This document shows, in pieces, positions 7,301 through 15,085 of a stretch of 25,475 nt of DNA. Location of the stretch: assembly GCA_050186335.1 (NCBI GenBank), contig JBFWYO010000070.1, forward strand, positions 1 to 25,475, given 5' to 3'. Under the pieces are notes generated by a model that made no database searches, was not told the origin of the DNA, and was given only the letters and a program-made list of their open reading frames with translations. Source of the stretch: JBFWYO01 sp050186335 (GTDB taxonomy: Bacteria; Pseudomonadota; Alphaproteobacteria; Bin65). Position 1 is the stretch's first letter. Every line of letters starts with the position of its first letter. Made by a program: the position numbers and the translations under genes.

Positions 7301-8056
7301 ATGGCAACCAAGATCAACGAGATCGCCGACGGCATCTTTCGGCTTTCGACCCTTGTCCCGGAGATCGGGCCGCCGGCGGGCTTCACCTTCAACCAGTTCC
7401 TCGTCGTCGGCGATGCCCCTTTGCTGTTTCATACCGGTCCCAGGGCCATGTTCCCGCTGGTCCGTGACGCCGTAAGCCGCGTGATGCCGCCCGAGCGGCT
7501 GCGCTGGATCAGCTTCAGCCACTACGAGGCCGACGAGTGCGGCGCGATGAACCAATGGCTGGCGATCGCACCGCAGGCCGAAGTGGCGCACGGGCAGACC
7601 GGATGCATGGTATCGCTGAACGACGCAGCCGACCGCATGCCCCGGGTTCTGCAAGACGGCGAGATCGTCGAACTCGGCAAAGGCAAGCGGGTGCGCTACC
7701 TCGATACGCCACATGTCCCGCATGGTTGGGACGCGGGCCTGCTGTACGAGGAAAACAGCGGCACGCTATTTTGCAGCGACCTGTTCAGCCAATTCGGCGA
7801 CGGCGCGGCGCTCACGAACGCCGATATCGTGACGCCGGCTATCGTCGCCGAAGATGCGTTCAAAGGCTCGAGCCTGAACCCCGGCATGGGCGCGACAATC
7901 CGCAGGCTTGCCGAACTTGCGCCGCGCACACTGGCGCTGATGCACGGCCCTTCCTTCAATGGCGATGCTGCGGCCGCGCTGCGCGCGTTGGCGGACAACT
8001 ACGACCACCGCGTTCTCGCCGGCGCGCCTGGCAGCGTCAAGAAAGCGGCCGCTTGA
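7301..8056 (+). CDS. Metallo-beta-lactamase-fold protein, flavodiiron (ODP)-like, without flavodoxin domain
   Basis: The 251-residue product resembles the di-iron metallo-beta-lactamase domain of flavodiiron proteins. H74, E76 and D78 lie in SHYEADECGAM, giving the HxExD motif, but the histidine that usually follows is replaced by E79. Further candidate ligands are H138 or H141 in DTPHVPHGWDAG, D160 in LFCSDLF and H215 in LALMHGPSF. No flavodoxin or rubredoxin domain follows, so an electron donor would have to be separate, or the protein is a hydrolase or sensor. ATG 7301 has GGAG six bases upstream; ATG 7289 is a weaker alternative, and the frame start at 7163 lies in the promoter region. 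It is divergent from the TetR gene. Confidence 0.88.
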   Translation: MATKINEIADGIFRLSTLVPEIGPPAGFTFNQFLVVGDAPLLFHTGPRAMFPLVRDAVSRVMPPERLRWISFSHYEADECGAMNQWLAIAPQAEVAHGQTGCMVSLNDAADRMPRVLQDGEIVELGKGKRVRYLDTPHVPHGWDAGLLYEENSGTLFCSDLFSQFGDGAALTNADIVTPAIVAEDAFKGSSLNPGMGATIRRLAELAPRTLALMHGPSFNGDAAAALRALADNYDHRVLAGAPGSVKKAAA

Positions 8057-8233
8057 GGTGCGGGCCGGCCAACGCTGTGGCATGTGCTTTGCGTTCGCCG
8101 GCCGCGCGCTCTATTCCCGCGTGTCTCGCCTCGGAGTCGCTGTATCCATTACGCCGGCGCTTACGATAAACTTTAATTGCCGTCAGGCCTCGCTCGGGGC
8201 CGTTCATCCGACTCCTGGATCGCTAACGATTCC

Positions 8234-9037
8234 ATGTCCGGTCCGAAGCTGATCGTTCACCACATCCCGGTCTGCCCGTTCTCGCAACGGCTTGAAATCC
8301 TCCTCGAACTGAAATCGCTGCGCGGTGCCGTGGAGTTTCGTGTCGTGGACATCACCCGCCCGCGTGAACCGGCGCTCCTCCGCCTGGCGCGCGGCTCGAC
8401 TGCCTTGCCCATCATGGAGACCGGTCGGGGCGTCTTGAAGGAGAGCCTCGTTATTCTGCGATATCTTGACGAGTTGTTCCCTGTTCCCACAATTGCACAG
8501 GCCGACCCCTATAAGCGCGCGATCGAGAACATGCTGATCGCGCGCGAAGGCGATTTCACCGCCGCGGGGTACCGCTACGTCATGAATCGCGATCCCGCCC
8601 GCGCGCCCGGTCTCCGCGACGCCATGCTGGCCCAATATGCCTGGCTCGACGATTTTCTGACCTGGCAAAATCACGCCGGCGTCTTTCTTTTCGACGATTT
8701 CGGTTTGGCCGAAACGGTGTTGACGCCGATGTTCGTGCGCTTCTCGTTCCTCGAATATTTCGAGAACTTCACGTTGCCGGAGGAGAAATTCCACCGCGTG
8801 TTGCGCTGGCGCGATGCATGCCTTGCCCATCCTGCGGCGCAACAAGTGAGCCCGGAGGAGGTCGTGAAGTCGTATTACGATTATGCATTGGGTGTCGGGA
8901 ACGGCGCATTGCCGCCGGGCCGGCGTATCTCGAGCTTCGCCTTCGAGCCGCACTGGTCGAAACGACCCTGGCCGCCGCGCGACAAATTCGCGATTGCGAC
9001 GGATGCCGATCTCGGCCTCATCGCGGAACATTCGTAA
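8234..9037 (+). CDS. Glutathione S-transferase-like thioredoxin-fold protein
   Basis: The 267-residue product has a GST-type N-terminal thioredoxin fold with a CPFSQR motif (C14-R19), as in omega-like and other cysteine-type GSTs that act as thiol transferases or lyases. P59 in TALPIM is the cis-proline, and E70-S71 in LKESLVILRYLDELFP fits the glutathione gamma-glutamyl contact. The rest is helical, as in GST C-terminal domains; the tail after about residue 225 is unusually rich in Pro, Trp and Phe. ATG 8234 begins the conserved fold within a few residues; a frame start at 8177 is also possible. A 177-base gap separates it from the upstream gene, so it may have its own promoter. A role in isomerising or conjugating ring-cleavage products is possible but unproven. 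Confidence 0.85.
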   Translation: MSGPKLIVHHIPVCPFSQRLEILLELKSLRGAVEFRVVDITRPREPALLRLARGSTALPIMETGRGVLKESLVILRYLDELFPVPTIAQADPYKRAIENMLIAREGDFTAAGYRYVMNRDPARAPGLRDAMLAQYAWLDDFLTWQNHAGVFLFDDFGLAETVLTPMFVRFSFLEYFENFTLPEEKFHRVLRWRDACLAHPAAQQVSPEEVVKSYYDYALGVGNGALPPGRRISSFAFEPHWSKRPWPPRDKFAIATDADLGLIAEHS

Positions 9038-9100
9038 ATCGAGTCGACGCAGACCAAACAGGTCCTTGCGGGTAGCGCGGTGAAATTCCTCTGTCGCTCC

Positions 9101-9119
9101 GATCCCTGCACCCGGGATC
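9101..9119 (+). repeat. Small inverted repeat GATCCC/GGGATC
   Basis: Perfect six-base arms (9101-9106 and 9114-9119) flank seven bases in the gap between the GST-like and cyclase genes. No T-tract follows, so it is at best a weak terminator or a chance palindrome. Confidence 0.25.
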
Positions 9120-9202
9120 TTGATAGTCGATGCGCTGCTCAGTGGCTAGGATTTGGCGGTTCCGGCATTTGCCCGGCCAACCCTCAAAGGAGCAAGAGTT
9201 TC

Positions 9203-10195
9203 ATGGACCGTAGATCGCTGTTGAAGCTCACCAGCGTCGCCGCGGTGGGCGCCGCTGCAGCGTTTGTCTTGCCGCGCGGTGCGCAATCCCAAGCCTCCGC
9301 CGGCCTGTGGGGCGTCTGGGACAGCGCCTTCGCCGGTGCGCGCTTCGTCTCGCTGTCCCATGTACTGACGCAGGACGCGCCGGTGTGGAAAGGCTTCCCG
9401 CCGACCACCAAATTCGCGCGCGGTACCGGCCGGCTCGACGACAAGTCGGATTATGGTCCGTTCACCTACGACAAGCTCGGCCTGGAGACCAGTTCGTACA
9501 CGCTGGCGACCGACCAGTTCGGCACGCAGCTCGACCCGCCGGCGCATTGGCACCAATGTTTCGCCGCGATCGACGAGTTGCCGGCAACGTTGGCGCTGCG
9601 CAAGCTGGTCGTGATTTCGATCGTCGAGCAGGCCGCGCGCGACGTGAATTATCATCTGACCGAAGCCGACGTGCGCGCGTGGGAACGCAGGAACGGGCCG
9701 GTTCCCGCCGGCAGCGTCGTGATGGTGCGATCGGATTGGTACAAGCGCTGGCCGGATAAGGCGCGCTTCCAGCCGGCGGACGGGAAATTCCCCGGCGTTG
9801 CGCTCGATGCGCTGAAGTACCTGCATCTCGAGCGCCGCATCCTGCTGCACGGGCATGAGGCGCTCGACACCGACTCAACGCCAACTTTGATCGGCGAGGA
9901 TTGGCTGATGAACAACGGCTATATGCAGGCCGAAGCGGTCGCCAACCTCGATCAGGTGCCGGAGACGGGCGCGCTGGTGGCGATCGGGTTCCCGCGTTTC
10001 AAAGGCGGCACCGGTGGCCTGGCCAGCTTCACCGCCATCTGCCCCGCGGATTGGGTTCACGGCGTGCGGCCCGGCGATGTGCCCGAGGCGCCGTTGGCGC
10101 ACAACGAAAAGCGTTTGGTTTGGGACGACGCCAAAGGCCGGCGCGAGCGGACCGCAGCCTGCGACAAGCCGAAAGGCAAGATGAGTTTCAACTGA
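9203..10195 (+). CDS. Tat-exported cyclase-family hydrolase (PF04199 type, kynurenine-formamidase-like)
   Basis: The 330-residue product carries a twin-arginine signal (MDRRSLLKL, then an Ala/Val-rich stretch, cleavage near AQSQA), so it probably folds with its metal in the cytoplasm and acts in the periplasm. The mature part matches the cyclase/amidohydrolase fold of kynurenine formamidase and isatin hydrolase: LSHVLTQDAPVW, then FGTQLDPPAHWH at about 106-117, and LLHGHEALDTD at about 214-224. The usual metal motif is HxGTHxDxPxH; here both histidines before the Asp are replaced (DQFGTQLDPPAH), so the metal site is altered or belongs to a divergent subgroup. ATG 9203 has AAGGAG about ten bases upstream; the frame to 9080 adds no conserved sequence. 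Likely reaction: hydrolysis of a cyclic amide, lactone or ester. Confidence 0.86.
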   Translation: MDRRSLLKLTSVAAVGAAAAFVLPRGAQSQASAGLWGVWDSAFAGARFVSLSHVLTQDAPVWKGFPPTTKFARGTGRLDDKSDYGPFTYDKLGLETSSYTLATDQFGTQLDPPAHWHQCFAAIDELPATLALRKLVVISIVEQAARDVNYHLTEADVRAWERRNGPVPAGSVVMVRSDWYKRWPDKARFQPADGKFPGVALDALKYLHLERRILLHGHEALDTDSTPTLIGEDWLMNNGYMQAEAVANLDQVPETGALVAIGFPRFKGGTGGLASFTAICPADWVHGVRPGDVPEAPLAHNEKRLVWDDAKGRRERTAACDKPKGKMSFN

Positions 10196-10317
10196 AGCGA
10201 CAAGCATCGGCGGCGGCCGGCGAATTGTTGGCGACGCGCCTGCCTGAACCACAAATAACTTGAACGCGAATGGCCCGCAGCTAAAGTCTGGCCGCACCGA
10301 AACAGGGAGACGTACGC

Positions 10318-10767
10318 ATGATAACCCGTCGCGACGCGGCTATCGGAATGCTGGTTGGAATTTCCGGAATTGCGGCGATCGCGGGTCCCGCGACAGCCCA
10401 GCAGAAAGTGTCGGAGGCGGAGGCGCTTGCGGCACTGAACCCGTGGGCCGACGCGCTCCTGACCGGCGACCCCGCAACGGTCGAAAAGGTGCTCGCACCC
10501 GAGTATCAGATCGTGCGCTCGAACGGCACCGGGCTGGACAAAGCGAGCTATCTGAAGTCATTGCCGCGGTAGCGAACCCGGTCGAAGTTCAGCGACATCG
10601 TTGCCACGCGCCACGGCGACGTGATGGTGCTGCGCTACCGCATCGCGACCCAGCAGACAATCGAAGGCAAGCCGGCCGAACCCGTCTCGGCGCGTCTTTC
10701 GGTGTTCCGCAAAGATGGCACGCGGTGGCTCATCGTTGCCCACGCGAATTTCGGCCGCATCGGCTGA
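10318..10767 (+). pseudogene. Secreted NTF2-like (SnoaL/DUF4440-type) protein interrupted by in-frame TAG
   Basis: The reading frame starts at ATG 10318, after a GGGAGA site, with an N-terminal signal (MITRRDAAIGMLVGI and an ATAQQ cleavage region; the paired arginines suggest Tat). The mature part begins like a DUF4440/NTF2 fold (LNPWADALLTGDPATVEKVLAPEYQIVRSNG). It stops at TAG 10570-10572 after 84 codons. Translation in the same frame beyond the stop gives perfectly plausible family sequence to TGA 10765 (KFSDIVATRHGDVMVLRYR, then SARLSVFRKDGTRWLIVAHANF). Together they make one protein of about 149 positions, a normal length for the fold. A single substitution would explain the break; a sequencing error or stop readthrough are alternatives. 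It follows the cyclase gene in the same direction. Confidence 0.8.
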
Positions 10768-10778
10768 TTGCCGATGCG
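10756..10778. terminator. Perfect 9-bp hairpin between convergent NTF2-like and Rieske beta genes
   Basis: CGCATCGGC (10756-10764) and GCCGATGCG (10770-10778) pair perfectly around TGATT; the loop includes the stop codon of the NTF2-like frame. It lies in the 58-base convergent gap, the expected place for a bidirectional terminator. There is no T-tract. Confidence 0.5.
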
Positions 10779-10825
10779 CTGTGCGCGATTGAGGGTCAGC
10801 GGTCGCGCGGGTCGGCTTGCGGCCG

Positions 10826-11323
10826 TCAGAACATGATCGAAATGGTGCGCGGCATCAGCGTCTGATCGAGCACGATCTTGCGGTATTTGATGCGCCATGA
10901 GTTCTCGTGCGGCGTTAAAATATCCTCTCGCCGGCCGACATATGATGCCGCGGTACGTTCCAGGCGGGTCTGGTGCACCAGCAAATTGCAGTGCGCGTCG
11001 ATGTCGCCGTCCTTGCGCGCGGCAATCTCGATGTTCGAAATGAACCGACGCGTACGCGAGGGCGGCGTTTCGGCGTGCGCCAAGCCGGTGTGCAGCCGCT
11101 GGATGCGCGCGCGCAGGAACGGCTTGTCGTCATCGAACATCGCCATTTCGGTGTTCGAGCGCACGCCCGTCAACAACGTGTCCTGCGTTTCGCGAATCGG
11201 CATCCAGTAGCGCACGTCCTCGGTCAGCAGGGTCAGCCAATCGTCGTAGCGCGCTTCGTCCAGCAGGCGCGCCTCGTAAAACAGGAACTGCTCGATGGCG
11301 CGGTGCGTCTCAAGTGAAGGCAT
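10826..11323 (-). CDS. Aromatic-ring-hydroxylating dioxygenase, beta subunit
   Basis: The product of about 165 residues is the small, non-catalytic subunit of a Rieske ring-hydroxylating oxygenase, with an NTF2-like cone fold that stabilises the alpha trimer. Family features are AIEQFLFYEARLLDEARYDDWLTLLTEDVRYWMPI near the start, SRTRRFISNIEI in the middle and SWRIKYRKIVLDQTL near the end. I prefer ATG 11323, which has a CAGGA site seven to eight bases upstream and begins just before the conserved region. An ATG at 11404 would add 27 polar residues, overlap the alpha gene by 29 bases and has no clear ribosome-binding site. It is the last gene of the operon and is followed by the convergent hairpin. 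Confidence 0.92.
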   Translation of the reverse strand: MPSLETHRAIEQFLFYEARLLDEARYDDWLTLLTEDVRYWMPIRETQDTLLTGVRSNTEMAMFDDDKPFLRARIQRLHTGLAHAETPPSRTRRFISNIEIAARKDGDIDAHCNLLVHQTRLERTAASYVGRREDILTPHENSWRIKYRKIVLDQTLMPRTISIMF

Positions 11324-11375
11324 GATGCTGTCCTGGGCCTGATCTTGAACGAGATCTTGGGTGTTGACGGGTGCG

Positions 11376-12785
11376 TTAGACGTGGCGCGTGCGGCCGCGA
11401 CCATTGCCGGCCGCCGATTTGACCGCGACGCGGGCGCGCGGCGCCGCCGCTCTGCCGCTGCGCGGTCGCACGACGGGGGCCGGCCGATCCGGTGCCATCA
11501 ATCGGGCCCAGTAGGCGTAGAAATTGCGCTGGCCCTGTTCGCTGAAATACGGGCCGATGCTGCCCGGCAGTTCGGGCGGCGCCGTGCGCTTCGTCTCATG
11601 GCCAATCCCCATCTGGTAGTTGAACACCAGGCGCTGGCCGACCACGCCGCGAGTCGCTTCGGTCACCTGCTCGAAGTTCTCGGTGTCGTCCTGGCCGGCG
11701 ATGCCCGCCGTCGCCTGCTGGCGCGCGAAATCGAGACGGATCATTTCCTTGAGCGACGCGGGCGCTTCGCTGTCGACGCCGCACCATTGCCACGCCTCGA
11801 TCATATCCGCCGCGCGCGGGTGCCACAGATAAAGTCCGATCGGCCGCAGCGCGCTGAAATTGTTCAGCGAGAAATTCGGAAAAATGTTGCCGAACGCGAT
11901 GGTGTAGACCTTGGCCTGCGCCGCACTGAGTCGTTCCTTCTGCCGGCGCCCGGTTTCCTCGACATATTCGACGATGTCCTTGCCCATGGTCCGGGCGAGT
12001 TCGAGGTCGGCGGCGTAGCGTTCGCCGGCCGCCGCGATGCCGCACAGCCCGTGGCCGTGTTTGGTCGCGATCGAATAGAGATTGGGTGCCTTCTGGAAGC
12101 TGACTGGATTGAGCTGGCGCGCATCCACACGAAATAACGATCCATGCGAGTAGGGCAGATGATAGGTGTCGCCGGCGAAGTTCTCGCCGGAGATTTTCCA
12201 GTTGGTCTTGCATTCGTAGCGCTGGCGTCCGCGCAGCACTTCGATCTTGCCGAGCGGGCGCGCGAGCAGCACGTCGAGATACCAGCGCAGCTCGCCGAGA
12301 TAATCGTCCAGGCTGATGCTGCCGGCGTCCATGTTGCCGAAGATAAACCCACCGTATGACGACACGCGCGGAACTTCGAACAGGCCCCATTTCTCGCGGT
12401 CGAGATCGCCGAAATAACCCTCCTTGAGGAACGGCACGCCCGTCAGCTTGCCCTCGCTATTGTAGGTCCAGCCGTGGAACGGGCAGGTGAATTGCCCGGC
12501 GTTGCCCGAATCGGTGCGGCACAGGCGCATGCCGCGGTGCCGACAGGAATTCAGGAACACGCGAAGCTTGCGCTGTTTGTCGCGCCAGATGATGACCGGA
12601 TCGGCGCCCATATAATTGGTGAAGTAGTCGCCTGGGTTCGGCACCTGCGATTCGTGGCCGAGAAACAGCCAGACTTTCGCAAAGATACGCTCCAATTCCT
12701 GCTTGTAGATATCCTGGTCGAAGAAGATTTTCCGGCTGATCAGTCCGGTCTTTTCGTCTACGAGCGGTTCGGAATGCGTTTGCAT
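11376..12785 (-). CDS. Aromatic-ring-hydroxylating dioxygenase, alpha (Rieske) subunit
   Basis: The 469-residue product is the catalytic subunit of a Rieske non-haem iron oxygenase. The [2Fe-2S] cluster ligands are C81, H83, C101 and H104 (CRHRG then CPFHGW). The mononuclear iron site is H209 and H214 in GDTYHLPYSH, with D366 or D367 in GQDDTENFEQ; D206 fits the residue that bridges to the neighbouring Rieske centre. The last 30 or so residues are rich in Arg, Pro and Ala and look like a disordered extension. ATG 12785 has GAGG about five bases upstream. It works with the beta subunit downstream. No ferredoxin or reductase gene is nearby, so electrons must come from a chain encoded elsewhere. 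Substrate is unknown; benzoate-, salicylate- or biphenyl-type rings are all possible. Confidence 0.95.
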   Translation of the reverse strand: MQTHSEPLVDEKTGLISRKIFFDQDIYKQELERIFAKVWLFLGHESQVPNPGDYFTNYMGADPVIIWRDKQRKLRVFLNSCRHRGMRLCRTDSGNAGQFTCPFHGWTYNSEGKLTGVPFLKEGYFGDLDREKWGLFEVPRVSSYGGFIFGNMDAGSISLDDYLGELRWYLDVLLARPLGKIEVLRGRQRYECKTNWKISGENFAGDTYHLPYSHGSLFRVDARQLNPVSFQKAPNLYSIATKHGHGLCGIAAAGERYAADLELARTMGKDIVEYVEETGRRQKERLSAAQAKVYTIAFGNIFPNFSLNNFSALRPIGLYLWHPRAADMIEAWQWCGVDSEAPASLKEMIRLDFARQQATAGIAGQDDTENFEQVTEATRGVVGQRLVFNYQMGIGHETKRTAPPELPGSIGPYFSEQGQRNFYAYWARLMAPDRPAPVVRPRSGRAAAPRARVAVKSAAGNGRGRTRHV

Positions 12786-12846
12786 GAAGGCCTCGTCCGG
12801 TGAAGGTCATTTATAGCGGGAAACGATAGACGCTTAGGCACGCACG

Positions 12847-14076
12847 CTAATACATGCCGACCGGCTCGACACCGAGCCGATAGCCGCCGACCAGCGATCC
12901 GATCATGTTCCAGTTCAGGCTCAGGTGATGGGCGATCGCGTGAACGTCGCGCCAGTGGCGTTGAATCAAGTTGTGGTTGAGCAAGCCTGCGGCACCGACC
13001 ACGTCGAACAGACCGCTGACCGCTTCCTTGGACAGACGCACGCCGAACCCGATGCTGCGCCGGTTGTGAATGCGCTGGTCGAGGGAGAGCGTCTTTCCGG
13101 CCATCAGGGTTGCAACCACATTGTCGCAATCGCGCTGTACGAGAGTCCGGGCCGCATCCACCATTGCCTCGGCTTCGGCCAGGGCGATCTGAATCGTCGG
13201 CAGCCGCGCGAGCGGCGTTTGTGCGCCGGTCACGCCGCCCACGGTCGTGCGCGGCTTGATGCCGTCGATAAAATCGTCGATCGCGCCCTGAACGGCGCCG
13301 AACGCCACACCCGAGAGAAAATAATTGAAGATGCCGTAGAGCGGCGCGCGGAAGATCGGATGGTCGTTGACTTGCCGCCCCGGCGCGTCGCCCGAATTGA
13401 CCGCGGCGAGCGACAGGAAACGATGCCGCGGCATGAATACGTCCTTGGCCGTGGCACCCTTGCTGCCGGTGCCGGTCAAGCCGACCGCGTGCCAATTGTC
13501 GACGATCGCGAAATCCGTGCGCCGCAGCAGGAAGAAGCCCTGCTCGACGGATTCGCCGTCGCGGTCGACGATATGGCCGCCCAGTACGCACCATTCGGCG
13601 TTGTCGACGCCGCTGATGTAGTTCCAGCTGCCGCTGACCCGATAGCCGCCGTCGACCGGCACGGCGCGGCCGACAGGCATGTAACCCGCCGAGACCAGCG
13701 CGTCGTTATCGCTGCCCCAGACCTCGTCCTGCGCCTGGACCGGAAACAAGCCGACCTGCCACTGCAGCAGAATGAAGTTGGCATAGACCCAGGCGCTCGA
13801 CGGGCAGCCGCGCCCAAGCGCTTCGCAGATCCGCGCCGCGACACCGAAATCCTCGGCGTATCCCTTGTAGCGCTTGGGCAGCAATGCGCGCGTCAGCTGC
13901 GCGCGGCGGAAATCGGCAATGGTTTCATCGGGCACGCGGCGCGCTTGCTCGGTCGCCTCGGCGCGGGACCGCAAGGTCGGCACCAGATCGAGGGCGCGTG
14001 CGATCAGCGCGGCCCCGATCGAATCGCCGATCGTTGCTTTGGGTAGGGCGTCGGTCCGCTGCCAGGCCAGATTCAT
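12847..14076 (-). CDS. Two-component flavin-dependent monooxygenase, oxygenase component (acyl-CoA-dehydrogenase fold, HsaA/HpaH-like)
   Basis: The 409-residue product has the acyl-CoA dehydrogenase fold of class D flavin monooxygenases, such as the oxygenase of p-hydroxyphenylacetate hydroxylase and HsaA. These take reduced FMN or FAD from a separate reductase to hydroxylate phenols. Visible landmarks are PDETIADFRRAQLTRALLPKRYKG near the N-terminus, CPSSAWVYANF near residue 91, the beta-domain segment GYRVSGSWNYISG and GLTGTGSKGATAKDVFMPRHR, and a C-terminal helical bundle ending HHLSLNWNMIG. ATG 14076 has GGAG eight bases upstream. It lies between the substrate-binding-like gene and the Rieske alpha gene. 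No flavin reductase is in the window. A second role, in desulfurisation or N-oxidation as in relatives, cannot be excluded. Confidence 0.9.
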   Translation of the reverse strand: MNLAWQRTDALPKATIGDSIGAALIARALDLVPTLRSRAEATEQARRVPDETIADFRRAQLTRALLPKRYKGYAEDFGVAARICEALGRGCPSSAWVYANFILLQWQVGLFPVQAQDEVWGSDNDALVSAGYMPVGRAVPVDGGYRVSGSWNYISGVDNAEWCVLGGHIVDRDGESVEQGFFLLRRTDFAIVDNWHAVGLTGTGSKGATAKDVFMPRHRFLSLAAVNSGDAPGRQVNDHPIFRAPLYGIFNYFLSGVAFGAVQGAIDDFIDGIKPRTTVGGVTGAQTPLARLPTIQIALAEAEAMVDAARTLVQRDCDNVVATLMAGKTLSLDQRIHNRRSIGFGVRLSKEAVSGLFDVVGAAGLLNHNLIQRHWRDVHAIAHHLSLNWNMIGSLVGGYRLGVEPVGMY

Positions 14077-14128
14077 CCCGATAGCTCCGCTTGACTTGGG
14101 CGTGCGGGACTGCCCCGCGTCCCAAGAA

Positions 14129-15046
14129 CTAGGCGACGGCCGCCGTCTGCAAGTTCGGCTGGAAGCGCAGGTCGACGAAATCCTCCGCCCTCATCGCGCG
14201 CGGAATGCCGCCCAGCTGAAACTGCAGGTCGACCGATTGCTGCAGTCCCTTCATGTCGACCTGGTTGTCCAGATGGAAATGCGGCAGTTCGCGTTCGATC
14301 GCCGAGCGCATGACGGCTTCCGTCGTGCCGTAGATCTTGGCGCCGAGCGCCGCCCATTGGTCCTTATGCGCCGCCGCAAAGTGCGCCGAGGCGCGGCAGC
14401 CGCGCAGCACGGCACGGATCAACTCCGGGTCGCGCTCGATCAGCTCGTTGCGCGCGATATTGACGATCCATTGGTAGACCGGCAGGTACGGCGCCTCGAA
14501 CCCGGCCGCCCAATAGTCCAACACGCCGCGCGCTTCGCCCATCGAGATGTTCGGCTCGACCGCGAGGCAGGCGTCAACCTTGCCCTCGGCGACGAAATCG
14601 ATCACCCGCGGGTAATCCTTAAGCAGCGGCACGAATTCGACCAGCTGCGGATCGACGCCCTCGGCGCGCAGGATGCGCTGCATGATCCAATCCGGGCAGC
14701 TGCCGATGCCGAGCATGCCGATCTTCTTGCCAATCAGATCTTTATATTCCTTGATGCCTTTGCGCACGCCGAAAAACATGTGCGCCTTCTGACGTGTGCC
14801 GCTGCCGACGATCTTGAATTTCTTGCCTGCGGCGATCGCGTTGATGGCCGGCGGCGAACCCATCTCGCCGATTTCCAGCTCGCCCGTGTCATAGGCCTTG
14901 GCGATTTCGGGTCCGCCGAACACGACCTTCACGGACAGATCGAGGCCTTCCTTTTCGAAAATGCCGTTCTCGATGCCGAGTCGCACCGCAATGGCGCATT
15001 TGTCGGTCGGGACGCCGTATTGAACTTTGCGCAGTTTGCTCGTCAT
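14129..15046 (-). CDS. NMT1/SsuA-like substrate-binding-fold protein without signal peptide
   Basis: The 305-residue product has the two-lobed periplasmic-binding fold of the NMT1/THI5 and SsuA/NrtA group: VPTDKCAIAVRLGIENGIFEKEGLDL at the start, GGPEIAKAYDTGELEIGEMGSPPAINAIAAGKKF, then GKKIGMLGIGSCPDWIMQRIL and VAEGKVDACLAVEPN. The N-terminus (MTSKLRKVQYG) enters the first beta strand at once; there is no signal peptide, Tat motif or lipobox. ATG 15046 has AGGAG about six bases upstream, so a missed upstream signal is unlikely. No SsuB/SsuC-type ATPase or permease is adjacent. It lies in an oxygenase operon, so a cytoplasmic enzyme or ligand carrier is plausible; 4,5-dihydroxyphthalate decarboxylase is a known enzyme with a related fold. 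Fold is firm, function open. Confidence 0.85.
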   Translation of the reverse strand: MTSKLRKVQYGVPTDKCAIAVRLGIENGIFEKEGLDLSVKVVFGGPEIAKAYDTGELEIGEMGSPPAINAIAAGKKFKIVGSGTRQKAHMFFGVRKGIKEYKDLIGKKIGMLGIGSCPDWIMQRILRAEGVDPQLVEFVPLLKDYPRVIDFVAEGKVDACLAVEPNISMGEARGVLDYWAAGFEAPYLPVYQWIVNIARNELIERDPELIRAVLRGCRASAHFAAAHKDQWAALGAKIYGTTEAVMRSAIERELPHFHLDNQVDMKGLQQSVDLQFQLGGIPRAMRAEDFVDLRFQPNLQTAAVA

Positions 15047-15085
15047 CGTGGTCTCCTGCTTGCTAACAACCGAAAGCGGCTTCCG

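Noticed and set aside
10260..10865. Plus-strand frame of 201 codons covering the broken NTF2-like gene
   Set aside because: Its translation has no domain character, whereas the other frame gives continuous NTF2-like sequence on both sides of the TAG.
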